Under the pieces are notes generated by a model. It did no database searches. It saw only the letters and a program-made list of their open reading frames with translations, and was not told where the DNA came from. From Bolinopsis microptera (Eukaryota; Ctenophora; Tentaculata; Lobata; Bolinopsidae), in NCBI RefSeq assembly GCF_026151205.1, contig NC_087082.1, positions 14,479,365 through 14,543,364 of the forward strand: 64,000 bases of DNA. Direction: 5' to 3'. Of the stretch, positions 1 through 11,412 are shown in pieces (position 1 is the first letter of the stretch; the number at the start of each line of letters is the position of its first letter). A program made the translations under genes and the position numbers.

Positions 1-1056
1 GTGCATTTACTCGTGGAGACTTTGTCAGCTAGTAAGTCAGCTTATGAAGAAGGTTTTAGGTTCAGTGTGTCTACAAAATAAAGGAGAAAAGTGGTAGAAA
101 ATGGTAGTTTTGGATTTTAATGACGTAGGAGATTTTGGGAACTCTCTGAGATAATTTCTAGGACCTGTCCCGACCATTTCCCGTTGGAATCGCTCAGTCG
201 CGAATTATTTTCAACAAACACTTGATTTTGACACAATATATTTGACTGTCTTTACTACTAACAAAAGATTCTGTGGACGAGGAGACACTAGGCAGTTGCC
301 GCCGAATAATATTACTGAATTAGAATTTATACGGAACTAGCTTGTTCTGCGAGAAGTAGACATATCACAATGGTCCTATAAATCTATTTGAACAGTCCTC
401 ATCACATCACCCCTTGCAAAGCTGGAAGTTATTGTGTGGTGGTTGCGGGAGTAACTAAAGTAATCAACCTGATACAATGTACGCTGAAACATTATCTCAA
501 CCCAACTGTATTTTCATTCCAATATGATTCGTTTAGCCGCGACACAGTCAGTCTCTATGTCTGAAGATTTTGCCGTATCATTAAATTTGATGATTTAAGA
601 TGAAGTTTCAGCACTGTTTGACTGGATTTTCATATCGTTTAATCAAAGTTTTAATTAATCAATCTTATTTGCAACTCTATGCAAACTTAGGGGATCTATT
701 ATACAACATCGCTTTTATTTCATAAGTGTTCATAAACTTTGGTACCTCGACTGTCACTTTCACCTTTTTCGCCTGCGTGATTAAAGACTGATTTTTGAAA
801 AAGGACTTGAAATCGTTTCTGCCACCTGAAATCAGACATTGTATTAATTTAACATAATGATAAATTTAAGTTTAAAATCTTAAAATCTTTTGAAATCTAC
901 AGGGCCCAGAATAGAGCAAGTCTCATTCCTAACTCTTTTAACTATAAGTGCCTGACAGTCCTGATATTCCTAACTCCTATAACTATTAGTGCGTGATAGT
1001 CCTGATATTCCTAACTCCTATAACTATAAGTGCGTGATAGTTCGGAAAACTGGAGC
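1..1056. other. 5' flank or intron, no supported gene
   Basis: I see no reliable coding exon here. The first ~32 bases are open and end at an A|GTAAGT donor-like site, so the window may begin inside an earlier exon, but this is too short to call. A short tandem repeat of about 41 bp (copies near 925, 966 and 1007) immediately precedes the first exon candidate. Confidence 0.5.
925..1042. repeat. 41-bp tandem repeat, about 3 copies
   Basis: Three copies sharing the core CCTAACTCCTATAACTAT start near 925, 966 and 1007. The last copy runs into the first coding exon candidate, so repeat and exon abut. Confidence 0.85.
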
Positions 1057-1125
1057 ATGTTACGGTGGATAAGGAAGGGGTTTACTTGGGAACTAGCTAG
1101 GACTGACGAAGTGGTGGCAGTGCAG
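1057..1125 (+). CDS. First recognised coding exon (N-terminal, 23 codons)
   Basis: The frame begins at ATG 1057 and reads 23 codons beginning MLRWIRKGFTWEL and ending TDEVVAVQ, then meets CAG|GTCAGT, the same donor used at 2385 and 55591. It ends in phase 0, matching the phase-0 start of the next exon at 1488. The frame stays open upstream of the ATG to a TAA near 1030, so the exon may be internal and start a little earlier. I do not recognise the protein segment. Inference: it is the N-terminus, or an early exon, of the long formin gene that runs through the window. It is small, so a chance opening is possible, but the donor and the phase agreement support it. Confidence 0.5.
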
Positions 1126-1487
1126 GTCAGTAGTTCTAAATTCAGAGGTTAACCCTGCGGTACTCTGAAATGGTTGTTTTGGCTCCAGAGATTTAGAGCT
1201 ATAAGTGACTTGGAATTGGAAACGCCGGTTTTGTGCGAGCGAAACTGGTTTGACCGTATTTCAAAGTGGCCAATGGTGTCCACTGTGCGTAAAAACCATA
1301 TTAATTTGACAGTATTTACAAGTGCTGAATAAGAATTGTTCTATGTCCTATACGTGACTAGTTTTTTGTTCTTATTCCCTTTCCCTGTTAAAACTGTGAC
1401 ATTGATAATACCGGTGCCTCTACTGTAACTCAGCCGTTTGTCTAACCCCTGTCACTCTGTCACCACGTTTACCCTGACTAACCGCAG

Positions 1488-1716
1488 CCGGAGTTGTTCC
1501 AAAAGAAGAAGAAGACGAAGAAGAAGAGGAAGTGGAGAGAAAGCAGGCCGTTAATAGACCCTGTGTCCGGTCTGGTATTGGAACAAAACTGCTCATTTGT
1601 CACTCAGACTGATGAGAGTCACTCTGCCTCTCGCCGGTCCAGTCGCTTGAGCAGAGTGTCTGTGACTCTGAGGCGGCAGTCTAACTGTGAGGGGGAGGGG
1701 ATTGTGAGAAGTGCAG
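1488..1716 (+). CDS. Exon with Lys-rich patch and LC8-type TQT motif
   Basis: The acceptor is ...ctaaccgcag and the donor is GCAG|GTAAGT; the exon has 76 codons plus one base (phase 0 to 1). It starts PELFQKKKKTKKKRKWRES, a strongly basic patch resembling a nuclear-localisation or lipid/RNA-binding segment. It then has SFVTQTDES at about 1593-1619, a textbook TQT motif for the dynein light chain LC8 (V at -2, D after). An Arg/Ser-rich stretch (SASRRSSRLSRVSVTLRRQS) follows. No fold is recognisable and the composition is that of a disordered region. The same QT motif recurs in the exons at 30660-32519 and 54596-55591, which is part of the argument that all belong to one gene. An ATG is not needed, because the exon is internal. 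Confidence 0.75.
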
Positions 1717-2284
1717 GTAAGTGTTTAGATGTCAGGTCTGTAACTATGTGGTATATTTTAACGGGTGATACTCGTAAAATATTTGTTCCAGGACCGTCGA
1801 CGAGTCCAACTCGGCGCGCGTTCTGGTAGGTTATAAACCTACAAAATATATTCAGCGGACCAACCCCCTTGCAGATTACGTTACTGCTCCTTCCAATTAC
1901 TTTGCGTTCTCAAGAAATCTACTGAGTACTAGTCAAAGGCAGACTTTTATTTACTGTGCTTCCATTCGCCAAGATTTCTTTTTATGGGCAGTGTATGCGT
2001 AGTTTTATTTGGTTGATTTTAAAAGACCTATTTTTGCCAGAGCTGTTGCATAATCAAATTTTCATAACGTCGACCATTGTAGATTTCGCTGTTCAGAACA
2101 GTGTAATCCAAATATCTCCCTTTTCTTTTTAAGTGTAAGAATGAATGACATGTGTTTGATCTTTTGATGTTGTGGAATGTGCTTTTAATTCCCTATGCTC
2201 TGAAACTGTTTATTTTAACCTTTGCACTTTGTTAGTCGTGAACGTGTGTTGGAACTCTTATGTTTAACTGAATTCCTCCGCAAG
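1717..2284. other. Intron
   Basis: Apart from the possible 34-nt micro-exon at 1792-1825, nothing coding is seen. The sequence is AT-rich, and an acceptor-like ccccttgcag near 1873 leads only to short open frames with poor phase fit. Confidence 0.5.
1792..1825 (+). other. Possible 34-nt poison micro-exon
   Basis: A good acceptor (atttgttccag) at 1791 and a GTAGGT donor at 1826 bracket 34 bases that read in frame from the previous exon as GPSTSPTRRAF. Splicing it onto the exon at 2285 would create TGA at the junction, whereas skipping it keeps the frame open. It is therefore either a decoy or an exon whose inclusion truncates the protein. Confidence 0.25.
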
Positions 2285-2385
2285 ATGTGACGGAGAGTGA
2301 TTACAGACATTCTACTATAATCCCAGAACTCTCCCCAGAACTCTCCTCCACCATGGTTTCCTCGCTATCCTCTTTACAATTGCAG
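2285..2385 (+). CDS. Coding exon, Ser/Leu-rich (phase 1 to 0)
   Basis: The acceptor is ...cctccgcaag and the donor CAG|GTCAGT. The two leading bases AT combine with the final G of exon 1488-1716 to give GAT, and the frame then reads DVTESDYRHSTIIPELSPEL and on to SSLSSLQLQ. The exact phase fit (1 then 0), an open frame bounded upstream by a TGA just before the acceptor, and coding-like composition support it. No family is recognised. It looks like further disordered linker, with a possible helical Leu/Ser tail. Confidence 0.6.
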
Positions 2386-2784
2386 GTCAGTTCCAATCCT
2401 TGTTATTCTGTGTAAGATTGAAGTTAAAATACGGAAGGATTCCTTGTTATTTTGTGTAAGATTGAAGTTAAAATATGGCCACCCAAAATATTTGGGGTAC
2501 AAAATTCTGATCCCACGGGGCGGCAAATGATGTGGGGGATCGGGAGAGGGGCAATAATGGAGAAGGTGCGCGACAAATAGTAACGTTAAGCCACTGATAA
2601 GTGATAAGGTGTCACAGAAGGACATGTCTCCGCGACAGGTTTATTGAATGATTGGTATAATGGATTAACTATTGTCTAGACTTCCCAATTTATGCGTAAA
2701 GTTCTTTCATTGTTTTTGCTGACCGGTCACTGACCAAAATTGTGTTCAATAATTTAACAAATCTTTTTTTTAACTTAGAAAAAA

Positions 2785-2880
2785 ATCCCGGTTCGGTCCC
2801 GGTCAAAATTCGGCATTTTAGCTGGGACCAGGATTCCCAGTCCCGGTTGATTTTTGACCGGGACCGGGATTAAGCCGGTA
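2785..2880. mobile_element. Short inverted-repeat element
   Basis: A left arm rich in CCCGGTTCGGTCCCGGTCAA is answered by its reverse complement (TTGACCGGGACCGGGATT) about 70 bases later. The DNA could fold into a hairpin, as in short foldback or MITE-like elements. No target-site duplication was identified. Confidence 0.4.
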
Positions 2881-2954
2881 TCTCGTTCGAACCTTGCCGG
2901 TCAGTAAGGCTTGTCAGTTAACTAGTTGTATTTCCTCTTCACTACCCTGATTTT

Positions 2955-3254
2955 AGGGACGGTAGCTTCATATACGATGTGCTATTCGGCCCCGCACGGC
3001 TCACAGGGACGGTAGCTTTATATACGATGTGCTATTCGGCCCCGCACGGCTCACAGGGACGGTAGCTTTATATACGATGTGCTATTCGGCCCCGCACGGC
3101 TCACAGGGACGGTAGCTTTATATACGATGTGCTATTCGGCCCCGCACGGCTCACAGGGACGGTAGCTTTATATACGATGTGCTATTCGGCCCCGCACGGC
3201 TCACAGGGACGGTAGCTTTATATACGATGTGCTATTCGGCCCCGCACGGCTCAC
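2955..3254. repeat. 50-bp minisatellite, 6 copies
   Basis: There are six near-identical copies, each starting AGGGACGGTAGCTT. Only the first differs clearly (TTCATA versus TTTATA), so the expansion is recent. Confidence 0.95.
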
Positions 3255-4441
3255 AGGTTTTACTCGCATAGATACAATGGAAGCTTTAGAAGAAAATAAA
3301 ATAATCAACTGCACCTCGGCTCGTGTGAATCAGGATTACGGTTACAATTTCAGAGACCTATACAAATATTGTCGAGTCGAACTGATATCCGCTAATATCC
3401 ACTATTATAAACCTCACCCATTAATTGTGTTTTCTACCTTAAAGCAGCGGCTCTCACATTGTTTCTCTGCATGTTTCTGCATGTTTCTGCATGTCTCTGC
3501 ATGTTTCTGCATATTGTTTTGGCGCGAGGTGGTGATAGGAATGAGTTCCCCGCTAGTAAAGATTTAACGTGATACTGCTTCTATACCATCGCTACTTGTT
3601 AAATATTTGATCAGCTCTCCCGAATATTTCCAATTTTTCCATCTACCATCCTATTGTTTAAAATGTACCTTTGCTCAGCAAGGCCATCTTCTCGCGCCTT
3701 GTAATTAAAATGATTTGAGTACAAATTTGAGTAGGTCTGACCGTGTAACGTAGAGACGTGGATAGAATGTCATGAGAATTCTCAGTTACTCAATTTTCTG
3801 TTCCACTTCATAGAGAAGCTGACAATCTATAGCTGACACTTGAGTTCCTGAGCAGAGTTCCTGCGTGTTCCTGAGCAGGGTTCCTGCGTGTTCCTTAGTT
3901 TCTAATCGTACTAGCATGCATACCATACTGTCGCCGTCAGCTGGCTGTTTTAACACTAACCCGCATCGCGGGCGTCAACATATTTGATGCGCTCCCCTAT
4001 TTCCTATTATCCCGCCGCATTGAATATGTGCCCAGCACTTCAAGGCTTTGTCTATTTTAATGAGTTGTTTTAAAACTTAAACCTCCTCTCGAGTTCACGT
4101 AGTTTCTAACCGTTGCTTTTTGCCGTAATTAAGAGTCTTATTTTATCTGTTTTGCACGTTTTTCTGACGCACTTTGAGCTGTTGTACATTTAAGGGGATC
4201 TTATTTTCCGAATAGCTGTGCTTATTGGTGTTGTGTCGCAGTTTTAATAATCTCTTGTTGTAGCCGGAACTAACAGTAACACTGTTATTACAGTTTACAA
4301 GTAACATTAACTCTTATCAAAGTGAATACTGAATACTGAATATGATGGAATAACCTATAACCTTTAACAGTGCTTGTTTATGGGTTTTCGTTGCTGCTTT
4401 GCGTGCTTTAAATGTGCTAAAATGTGTACGATCCAGCCCAG

Positions 4442-4477
4442 CAGATGATGAAGACTCTTTGGAGAAGCTTCAAAAAG
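4442..4477 (+). CDS. Possible micro-exon (12 codons)
   Basis: After cccag the sequence reads QMMKTLWRSFKK in phase 0 and then meets a strong AAG|GTGAGT donor; phase 0 to 0 fits its neighbours. With the alternative acceptor at 4436 the same DNA reads PADDEDSLEKLQK, which is more typical of this protein but has the wrong phase for the exons now recognised. The polypyrimidine tract is poor. It could also be a first exon from an internal promoter. Confidence 0.35.
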
Positions 4478-5910
4478 GTGAGTGTGAGCCCTCATCCAGT
4501 AACCACTCCGTAACCAATCATCTACTCACTGTGATAGACTCTCCAATTGAGTAGGATCCGACAGGATCATTGTTGGTTTGACTGTGTCAAACTAATTATT
4601 AATTAAAATACACTCGCGACGAAATCTGAGAATAGAGTATTAAAGAGGGTCCTGTATTATAGCAGAAATCCCCATTCGCGACTGAGGGCAATTTAGAAAA
4701 TATGCCCTGTAGCACTAGGACTAGCGACACAAATTGGCTACCTAGATGATTTTGGTTTAGAACGACCTAATGATTATGAAGGACCCTGTGTGGTCAGAAA
4801 TTGTGGACATCGAAGTGCACACTCAACTCCTCTCTGCTACTAGAGTATGTATTATAGCAGGGTAGTCACGATTGTTTACAGACAGTGGAGTAACATTACC
4901 TGCAGTTTGGGACCACTAAACAAATTTTCTAAGGTCCTTTAAAAAATTAAAAGTAATTAGGTCTTTTTAGCGCCCCTTACAGCTTTTAGGAAATTTATCT
5001 ATCGATCCACAGGCTTAGTAGTACTTTAACATACCTGTTTAACATACTTTTATACACTTTCATATACTCTTATAATAGAAATTGAGAAGACAATAAACTT
5101 TAACAGTTATCTCTTAAAATTAAATAAGTAAATGAATAGATCCAGTAATCACGCAATTTTACTGTGTAAAAGTATGAGTTCCTCAATCCTCACTTCCAAA
5201 TAATTTGTTTAGTTCAATTAATCAATTTGTATATCAGTTTTGTTAACATTTTGTGATAGAATGACTGACAGTTTATTTAATCAGTCATGCCATCTAACTT
5301 CACATCAGATAGTTCAACTAATTATCTCCGTCTCACTGTGGAATTCTGACAACCCCAGTCAATGCATTCGGTAATTTGTTGCAATCTGTATTATACAGAT
5401 ACCAACAAATTACCACAAAATATCAACAAATTACCACATCGCGGCATTGTAACCTGATTTGGGCGATGTTTAAAATTAGGTTTCCCCACCGTTCAGACTC
5501 CTGTTGATTAGGTTTGAGTCACAATATTTGTTACAACTGTAGCCGAGTAAAGTTGTATTCCATTTTTTTCTATGCTTATACTCAACGAAGGTCAAATTAT
5601 AACACTGAATTATAAGCAAGAAGTGGAAGCTACCGAAACTAACGTGAAGCAGCGAAATGTGGAGTAACTCAAACGAAACGAACGAAACGAAGAGAATATC
5701 ATAAGGATTCTTTGCCTACTTCTGGGGTGTGGTAGCCCTCCAAGGAGATGATGCCAGGGAAATCTATGGAAAAATGAGGGGGTAGTGTGGCACAGGGACA
5801 AAAGGGAATCGCGGCATGTACGGAATCGCGATTTTTCCCATTATTTGCGACAAATTTTATGTATAGTTTAATGTATAGCCTGTTAAATCCTTTTGTCCCT
5901 GGTGTGGCAG
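4478..5910. other. Intron, nothing recognised
   Basis: AT-rich sequence with short direct repeats (for example the ACCAACAAATTACCACA type near 5400). A short stretch near 5620-5670 reads coding-like but ends in a stop with no donor, so I do not call it. Confidence 0.4.
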
Positions 5911-5929
5911 GACGAATGAAGAGGAATCA

Positions 5930-6022
5930 TAAAATGCCCGAAAGCCGAGATGTTAAGACCAATACAAAGCAGAATGAAATAGGCTTCAGTTCAACTCAAA
6001 CTGTTGGTTCTATGAAGAGTTA
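5930..6022 (+). CDS. Possible exon with a TQT motif
   Basis: Read after an AAG near 5929, this gives RNHKMPESRDVKTNTK, then GFSSTQTVGSMKS and a TAG at 6021. The composition matches the rest of the N-terminal region, and STQTVG is an LC8-type motif. The upstream tract (ttttgtccctggtgtggcag) also offers a better acceptor at 5911, but with a different phase. The only donor is GTTAGT near 6018, with poor phase fit, so it might be a terminal exon of a short isoform or a chance opening. Confidence 0.3.
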
Positions 6023-6144
6023 GTTATGTAGAATTGTCAGAAGTGTTTTTAAAAGTGTAAAACCTCTGGATCTACAGCTCCTGTTAGCAAAGATATCCCT
6101 CTCCTTCACGTCTTATCTGGGAATGCAGTTACTTTTTAATTTGA

Positions 6145-6240
6145 CGTAATGTGTGTAACATGTGTAATAGTAGTAAGTAATGTGTGTAACATGTGTAATA
6201 GTAGTAAGTGATGTGTGTAACATGTGTAATAGTAGCAAGT
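6145..6240. repeat. 31-bp tandem repeat, about 3 copies
   Basis: The unit is built on TAATGTGTGTAACATGTGTA followed by ATAGTAGTAAG; the last copy carries an A-to-C change. Confidence 0.9.
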
Positions 6241-7297
6241 GGCGGAACTGATCATTTTCAGTGAATTCCAGGTACGCCGCGTAATCAGCGACAGAGTTTT
6301 AAGTCACACACAAGGATTTTCCGGTGTTAAATACACGGCAACGCAGTCAGAAACTGTCTGATTCTTTTATTCGGTTTAGTGACAATATACGGCCTGTAAA
6401 CCTAAGTGATATCGTCTTCGCTTTCTTGGTAATCCATTTTACAGTATGCTAGTTTAACAAGGTGTAATTTGATCCTGCACATTTTCTCCGCGATCTCTGA
6501 GGATTTCACCCGCCTGATCCGACAAAACTGTCATTTCCTCAGATTTTTCTCCGGAGTTTGCAGTTCCATGACCGGAGACCATCTACGGTAATTTTGTTGA
6601 TTCTGTATGATTCTGTATGAATTAATCTCCTAGAAATTCCCGGAGAGCTTCATCTCCGTCTAATACAGTATACGGAGCCGGAGAATCATCTCCGGAGATG
6701 ATCTACGGGAAATGGATCTCCGTCTAATAATTTGGCATAATATCCGCTATGGAACTGGGGGGTAAGATTTCTTCAGATTTCAGAACTTTTTCAGTGCTTA
6801 ATTATCAGTTTTAAAATAGAGGCTACAGGAATTTATTAAGTGATTTAAAAAAACAACGCGTTCTGCAAGGCTGCCCTAATTACATGGAGTTTGTTACATG
6901 CTTCTAGTACAGAATTAACCCAGGTTTTCTACCCTCTGCTTTCATTATATAGTGACATTTGTTGAAGTCATGCTTCTACTACAGAATTAACCCAGGTTTT
7001 CTACCCTCTGCTTTCATTATAGTGACATTTGTTGAAGTATGAATGTATCCTTTATACTGAGTTCCCAGCAGGGCTTCCTCCTTTCTGCTCTAATTCTCTG
7101 ACATCATGTTTTATTTATTACTACTGATACATCTCCTGTTATAGTCGCGTATCTAGCACAGTGTTACCCTTATGATTTGGTGTTGTGTTAAGTTAACTGA
7201 TGATTTGTTGATTCCGTAACAACGTTAAATTGTCCAGGTGAGGACGATAACAATTCAACCACTGTATGACCAGAGATTCTATGTAATTACCTATACC
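6241..7297. other. Intron with palindromic and duplicated segments
   Basis: Repeated TCTCCGGAGA-type palindromes with ATCTACGG neighbours lie at 6480-6730. A 70-bp segment starting CATGCTTCTA is duplicated in tandem at about 6897-7038. No exon is supported. Confidence 0.5.
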
Positions 7298-7532
7298 ATG
7301 TGTTGAAATGTTACACCTGAACTAAGCTGCTAATATAACTGCCTGGTAACTGTAACCCTGGTAACTGTAACCCTGGTAACTGTAACCCTGGTAACTGTAA
7401 CCCTGGTAACTGTAACCCTGGTAACTGTAACCCTGGTAACTGTAACCCTGGTAACTGTAACCCTGGTAACTGTAACCCTGGTAACATGTGTTGAAATGTT
7501 ACACCTGAACTAAGCTGCTAATATAGCTGCCG
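7298..7532. repeat. 15-bp minisatellite flanked by a 46-bp direct repeat
   Basis: About 9.5 copies of TGTAACCCTGGTAAC (7341-7484) sit between two copies of a segment beginning CATGTGTTGAAATGTTACAC (7298 and 7486). Every unit boundary forms GTAACC-CT-GGTAAC, a match to the RFX X-box consensus. Confidence 0.9.
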
Positions 7533-7679
7533 CACCTGAACCATGCTGTTCGGATCTTTTGTTCTAAGTTTGTTCAGCTTCTGTTAGCTTGCTAGTTCTT
7601 GCTCGGTTATGTATACTTGTATAATGTTATTGATACATCTAACAGAGTAATAACGGTGTGTTATAGTAAAATGTTAATA

Positions 7680-7735
7680 GCTAATTAATCATTAATTAAT
7701 CATTAATTAATCATTAATTAATTAATTATTAATGT
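7680..7735. repeat. AT-rich ATTAATCATTA repeat
   Basis: Short tandem of TAATTAATCAT-like units that drifts into (TTAA)n. Confidence 0.8.
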
Positions 7736-7868
7736 TAATAGTTTACCTTGTTTTAGTTGCCTCTAATTGCTGACCTATTATCTGCGTAACTGTCCACTAA
7801 CTCACTACCTAACGATCTAATGATAATAACACATTGAAACATTGAACTAACCTTATAAAGATTGAGAC

Positions 7869-10857
7869 AAAGGCAACTTACCCTTTGTAATTGTGTCTAC
7901 ACTATAAGTGGAGAAACATACCTATGTAACTTACCCTTTGTAATTGTGTCTACACTATAAGTGGGGAAACAAAGGCAACTTACCCTTTGTAATTGTGTCT
8001 ACACTATAAGTGGGGAAACAAAGGCAACTTACCCTTTGTAATTGTGTCTACACTATAAGTGGGGAAACAAAGGCAACTTACCCTTTGTAATTGTGTCTAC
8101 ACTATAAGTGGGGAAACAAAGGCAACTTACCCTTTGTAATTGTGTCTACACTATAAGTGGGGAAACGTACCTATGTAACTTACCCTTTGTAATTGTGTCT
8201 ACACTATAAGTGGGGAAACAAAGGCAACTTACCCTTTGTAATTGTGTCTACACTATAAGTGGGGAAACAAAGGCAACTTACCCTTTGTAATTGTGTCTAC
8301 ACTATAAGTGGGGAAACAAAGGCAACTTACCCTTTGTAATTGTGTCTACACTATAAGTGGGGAAACGTACCTATGCAACTTACCCTTTGTAATTGTGTCT
8401 ACACTATAAGTGGGGAAACAAAGGCAACTTACCCTTTGTAATTGTGTCTACACTATAAGTGGGGAAACAAAGGCAACTTACCCTTTGTAATTGTGTCTAC
8501 ACTATAAGTGGGGAAACGTACCTATGTAACTTACCCTTTGTAATTGTGTCTACACTATAAGTGGGGAAATGTACCTATGCAACTTACCCTTTGTAATTGT
8601 GTCTACACTATAAGTGGGGAAACAAAGGCAACTTACCCTTTGTAATTGTGTCTACACTACAAGTGGAGAAACGTACCTATGTAACTTACCCTTTGTAATT
8701 GTGTCTACACTACAAGTGGGGAAACGTACCTATGTAACTTACCCTTTGTAATTGTGTCTACACTATAAGTGGGGAAACGTACCTATGTAACTTACCCTTT
8801 GTAATTGTGTCTACACTACAAGTGGGGAAACGTACCTATGTAACTTACCCTTTGTAATTGTGTCTACACTACAAGTGGGGAAACGTACCTATGTAACTTA
8901 CCCTTTGTAATTGTGTCTACACTACAAGTGGGGAAACGTACCTATGTAACTTACCCTTTGTAATTGTGTCTACACTACAAGTGGGGAAACGTACCTATGT
9001 AACTTACCCTTTGTAATTGTGTCTACACTACAAGTGGGGAAACGTACCTATGCAACTTACCCTTTGTAATTGTGTCTACACTATAAGTAGCGAAATGTAC
9101 CTATGCAACTTACCCTTTGTAATTGTGTCTACACTACAAGTGGGGAAACGTACCTATGTAACTTACCCTTTGTAATTGTGTCTACACTACAAGTGGGGAA
9201 ACGTACCTATGTAACTTACCCTTTGTAATTGTGTCTACACTAAAAGTGGGGAAACGTACCTATGTAACTTACCCTTTGTAATTGTGTCTACACTAAAAGT
9301 GGGGAAACGTACCTATGTAACTTACCCTTTGTAATTGTGTCTACAATACAAGTGGGGAAACGTACCTATGTAACTTACCCTTTGTAATTGTGTCTACACT
9401 ACAAGTGGGGAAACGTACCTATGTAACTTACCCTTTGTAATTGTGTCTACACTACAAGTGGGGAAACGTACCTATGTAACTTACCCTTTGTAATTGTGTC
9501 TACACTACAAGTGGGGAAACGTACCTATGCAACTTACCCTTTGTAATTGTGTCTACACTATAAGTGGGGAAACGTACCTATGTAACTTACCCTTTGTAAT
9601 TGTGTCTACACTATAAGTGGGGAAACGTACCTATGTAACTTACCCTTTGTAATTGTGTCTACACTACAAGTGGGGAAACGTACCTATGCAACTTACCCTT
9701 TGTAATTGTGTCTACACTATAAGTGGGGAAACGTACCTATGTAACTTACCCTTTGTAATTGTGTCTACACTATAATTGGGGAAACGTACCTATGTAACTT
9801 ACCCTTTGTAATTGTGTCTACACTACAAGTGGGGAAACGTACCTATGTAACTTACCCTTTGTAATTGTGTCTACACTACAAGTGGGGAAACGTACCTATG
9901 TAACTTACCCTTTGTAATTGTGTCTACACTACAAGTGGGGAAACGTACCTATGTAACTTACCCTTTGTAATTGTGTCTACACTACAAGTGGGGAAACGTA
10001 CCTATGTAACTTACCCTTTGTAATTGTGTCTACACTACAAGTGGGGAAACGTACCTATGTAACTTACCCTTTGTAATTGTGTCTACACTATAAGTGGGGA
10101 AACGTACCTATGTAACTTACCCTTTGTAATTGTGTCTACACTACAAGTGGGGAAACGTACCTATGCAACTTACCCTTTGTAATTGTGTCTACACTATAAG
10201 TGGGGAAACGTACCTATGTAACTTACCCTTTGTAATTGTGTCTACACTATAAGTGGGGAAACGTACCTATGTAACTTACCCTTTGTAATTGTGTCTACAC
10301 TACAAGTGGGGAAACGTACCTATGCAACTTACCCTTTGTAATTGTGTCTACACTATAAGTGGGGAAACGTACCTATGTAACTTACCCTTTGTAATTGTGT
10401 CTACACTATAATTGGGGAAACGTACCTATGTAACTTACCCTTTGTAATTGTGTCTACACTACAAGTGGGGAAACGTACCTATGTAACTTACCCTTTGTAA
10501 TTGTGTCTACACTACAAGTGGGGAAACGTACCTATGTAACTTACCCTTTGTAATTGTGTCTACACTACAAGTGGGGAAACGTACCTATGTAACTTACCCT
10601 TTGTAATTGTGTCTACACTACAAGTGGGGAAACGTACCTATGTAACTTACCCTTTGTAATTGTGTCTACACTATAAGTGGGGAAACGTACCTATGCAACT
10701 TACCCTTTGTAATTGTGTCTACACTACAAGTGGGGAAACGTACCTATGTAACTTACCCTTTGTAATTGTGTCTACACTACAAGTGGGGAAACGTACCTAT
10801 GTAACTTACCCTTTGTAATTGTGTCTACACTATAAGTGGGGAAACGTACCTATGTGC
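7869..10857. repeat. 3-kb minisatellite of 49-bp and 53-bp units
   Basis: More than 55 copies of AACTTACCCTTTGTAATTGT + GTCTACACTAYAAGTGGGGA. The spacer between cores is either AAACAAAGGC (49-bp unit, mainly 7.9-8.6 kb) or AAACGTACCTATGT (53-bp unit, after 8.6 kb). The rare variant ACTATAATTGGGG occurs at 9771 and again at 10407, exactly 636 bp (12 units) apart, and the neighbouring variants match as well, so a 12-unit block was duplicated. No frame is open through the array. Confidence 0.97.
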
Positions 10858-11412
10858 CGCTTTATTTGCCCGCTTTTATTTGTTTCTCGTTACATAGCCG
10901 TTAGGGTGTTAAACGTTAGTACTTTAGTACTATTTAGTACTATTTAGCTAGGTATATCTCGCCACAAATTCAATCCCAACAACATATTTTATCAATTACC
11001 TCATTGTCAATTAATAATATCAGGGCCAGGAGTAGACACTAGACCTGTAACCTGATTATTACATTCCTCAGTTGCAGACTAATAACTTGTCAATCTAAAT
11101 TCCTCCGCTCTAATACCAACGTTTCAAGCGTGTTCTGTTTCCCATGTGTTCTCATGTGTTTTGTCGAATCCATTATAGCTAGTTAAATCCTCACACTTTT
11201 TAACCTGACCCCCTTTACTATTATTATCTACTAATAACTACTTTATCTACTAATTGCTAAAGTGCACACTGCACAGTGCACATGAGTTCCCTAATACAGG
11301 CCGTTATACGATTACACACGACCCCTCATGACTAATGGAGTAATGGCTGTGAAGGTTTTCTCACAGTGCACATCTCTCCAGTTGTGAGGCTACTTCCTAC
11401 TGCAGCCTGTAC
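10858..11412. other. Intron, nothing recognised
   Basis: Unique AT-rich sequence between two minisatellites; no exon or element is supported. Confidence 0.5.

Larger units (their letters stand above)
2386..4441. other. Intron with repeats
   Basis: It contains a direct duplication of about 50 bp near 2395-2480, an inverted repeat at 2785-2880, a six-copy 50-bp array and scattered low-complexity sequence. An open frame of 112 codons starting at 3229 begins inside the array and has no good donor; I do not call it. Confidence 0.5.

Noticed and set aside
3229-3567. Open frame of 112 codons at the end of the 50-bp array
   Set aside because: Starts inside the satellite, ends in a low-complexity CATGTTTCTG repeat and has no donor; the middle part looks mildly coding-like but I cannot support it.
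7869-10857. CRISPR-like array (regular repeats with short variable spacers)
   Set aside because: The 'spacers' are only two fixed sequences and the repeats are direct minisatellite units in an animal genome; no cas genes.
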